A DNA stretch of 32,726 bases from Clostridiales bacterium. GTDB lineage: Bacteria > Bacillota > Clostridia > Oscillospirales > Oscillospiraceae. The stretch lies in the NCBI GenBank assembly GCA_004551945.1, contig SFPN01000019.1:1-32726 (forward strand), given 5' to 3'. A program made the translations under genes and the position numbers. The notes under the pieces are model-generated. The model made no database searches. It saw only the letters and a program-made list of their open reading frames with translations, and had not been told where the DNA came from. Below, piece after piece: positions 31,672 to 32,726 of the stretch (positions are counted from its first letter, which is position 1; each line of letters begins with the position of its first letter).

Positions 31672-32514
31672 TTAAAAGACCACAATGAGCCCTTTTTCCA
31701 TGGCGTAGAAGGAGGTCAGGCCCCGGCAGGCCAGGGTGGAGACCGACTTCACCGGCAGGGCCTTCTGGATCATCTCCTTCAGCTTCTGGGCCCCGTCCAG
31801 GTTGTTGCAGTGGGAGATAACCACCTCGGCCTGATGGCAGTCCTTGTTGGTCTGCAGGTAGGACAGCAAGGCCCGGAGGGTGCTCCTTTCCCCTCTGGCC
31901 TTGCCCACCATCTTGATGGTGCCCTCCCGGGTGCCCTCGGCCACCACGTGGACCCCCAGGGTGTGGAGAAGGGAACCCAGCAGGGGCTTCATGCGGCCGT
32001 TTTTCACCAGGTTGTCGAAGTTTTCCAGGGTGAACACCGTGCGCAGGGAGGCCTGGTATTCCTGTAACCGGCGGCAGAGGGCCTCGAAGTCCTCCAGCCC
32101 CTCCTCCAGAAGAGCACGGGCCTTGCGGATGAGCAGGACCAGGGCGCCGGCGGTGCTTTTGGAGTCCAGCACGAAGATCTTCTTCTCCGGGTGCTGCTCC
32201 AGCACCATGTCCCGGGCGGTGACGGCGGCGGCGTAGGTCCCCGAGAGGTTGCCGGAGATGGTGAAGCACAGGGAGCAGTCCGCCCCCTCAAAGGCCTCGG
32301 CAAAGGCGGCGGGAGAGGGACAGGCGGTGCTGGAGGGGCCGGAAGCGGCGGACATGTGGTGGAGCAGCTCGTCCACGTCCAGGCGGGCGTCGTCCCGGAA
32401 CTCCCGGTCCCCCACCAGCAGGGTCAGGGGAACCACCGTCAGGGTCAGCTTCCCCGGCACCAGCTGGGCGGAGGTCAGGTCGCTGCTGCTGTCACAAACC
32501 AGGTTCCATGTCAT
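31672..32514 (-). CDS. DegV-family fatty-acid-binding protein
   Basis: 280 residues, family length. The opening VCDSSSDLT and the SSTACPSPAAF, CFTISGNLSGTYAAAV, VLDSKSTAGA and FDNLVKNGRMKPLLGSLLHTLGVHVVAEG segments are the successive DegV blocks. The Ser/Thr in the SxxxS-like and SGxLSGTY motifs hold the carboxylate of a bound fatty acid. Related FakB proteins present exogenous fatty acids to the kinase FakA; no fakA is in the window. GAGGAG nine bases before the ATG supports the start. It converges on the AEC gene. Confidence 0.93.
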   Translation of the reverse strand: MTWNLVCDSSSDLTSAQLVPGKLTLTVVPLTLLVGDREFRDDARLDVDELLHHMSAASGPSSTACPSPAAFAEAFEGADCSLCFTISGNLSGTYAAAVTARDMVLEQHPEKKIFVLDSKSTAGALVLLIRKARALLEEGLEDFEALCRRLQEYQASLRTVFTLENFDNLVKNGRMKPLLGSLLHTLGVHVVAEGTREGTIKMVGKARGERSTLRALLSYLQTNKDCHQAEVVISHCNNLDGAQKLKEMIQKALPVKSVSTLACRGLTSFYAMEKGLIVVF

Positions 32515-32575
32515 ATATTATCACTCCTCGATTTGAAGGCAACATTTTATAATATTTAATATTGGATATAGTGAT

Positions 32576-32604
32576 ATCGTACTACATTTTATCCGGGAAG
32601 TCAA
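32576..32604 (-). promoter_or_regulatory. Promoter of degV
   Basis: On the minus strand TTGACT (32599-32604), 17-base spacer, TACGAT (32576-32581). The leader of about 55 bases is very AT-rich. Confidence 0.7.
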
Positions 32605-32726
32605 CCATAACTTTGCCCCTGGCGGGCGTGTAGGTGTTACGATGATGTGTGACAAAAAGTAAAAAAAGATAGCGAATAGGAGTGGCCTGTATTAAGGTTG
32701 AGTTGCCGAGACAAAACCGAAAGGCA
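32605..32726. other. Unassigned intergenic sequence at the window end
   Basis: No ORF is visible. An A-rich patch (32650-32672) precedes a short segment in which TGCC can pair with GGCA (32702-32726). This could be the start of a structured leader of a plus-strand gene outside the window, but it is cut off and I cannot assign a family. Confidence 0.3.

Overview
The window is a GC-rich chromosomal segment from a low-redundancy, gene-dense bacterium. The family content (PdaB-type polysaccharide deacetylase, SLH-domain surface protein, DegV, SpoVK/CbbX-like AAA+ ATPase, AzlCD, BlaI/BlaR1-type sensors, strong GGAGG ribosome binding sites and TTGACA/TATAAT promoters) points to a GC-rich member of the Clostridia, most likely an Oscillospiraceae-like gut commensal near Flavonifractor/Lawsonibacter. 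That placement is inference from gene content and codon use. I see no rRNA, tRNA, CRISPR array, prophage or insertion sequence.

Layout. 1-346 is the 3' end of a polysaccharide deacetylase. 590-5175 holds two highly similar APC-type permeases (+) with a LysR regulator (-) between them. The 634-base lysR/permease-2 gap carries a strong promoter, a probable terminated non-coding RNA, a second promoter and a leader hairpin that is conserved in both permease leaders. 5301-9746 is a BlaI repressor with two tandem BlaR1-like M56 membrane peptidases, behind a promoter overlaid by direct repeats and a palindrome. 9753-18074 is a long minus-strand gene run: HD-domain protein, DEAD-box helicase, metallophosphoesterase, azlC, azlD, mnmG and two paralogous metallo-beta-lactamase-fold hydrolases. 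18280-20099 is an ECF sigma factor with a membrane-anchored propeller-like partner. 20223-24079 is a divergent pair: a TerB-like/AAA+ ATPase and a large zinc-ribbon/one-TM/two-Big_2 protein. 24451-26286 is typA (bipA). 26348-27493 is an SLH protein whose C-terminal third looks compositionally foreign. 27581-31632 contains a condensation/acyltransferase-like enzyme with a zinc-ribbon membrane protein (DUF6320-like), divergent from an HSL-type esterase and an AEC transporter. 31672-32514 is a DegV protein, and the last 212 bases have no recognisable gene.

How the parts may work together. The permease pair looks like one transporter with two differently regulated copies: copy 2 has T-ending codons typical of strongly expressed genes and its own consensus promoter. 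The BlaI/M56/M56 set looks like one repressor with two proteolytic sensors, and no beta-lactamase gene is next to it. The sigma/propeller pair is a separate envelope-sensing module. The acyltransferase/DUF6320/esterase/AEC set resembles a small ester- or lipid-handling locus, but its substrate cannot be read from sequence.

The most interesting signals are the permease leaders (same 7-bp stem, 5-nt loop and 21-nt distance to ATG, with G-U replacements preserving pairing), the candidate RNA with an 11-nt match to the permease-1 start region, and the dual-sensor BlaI operon.
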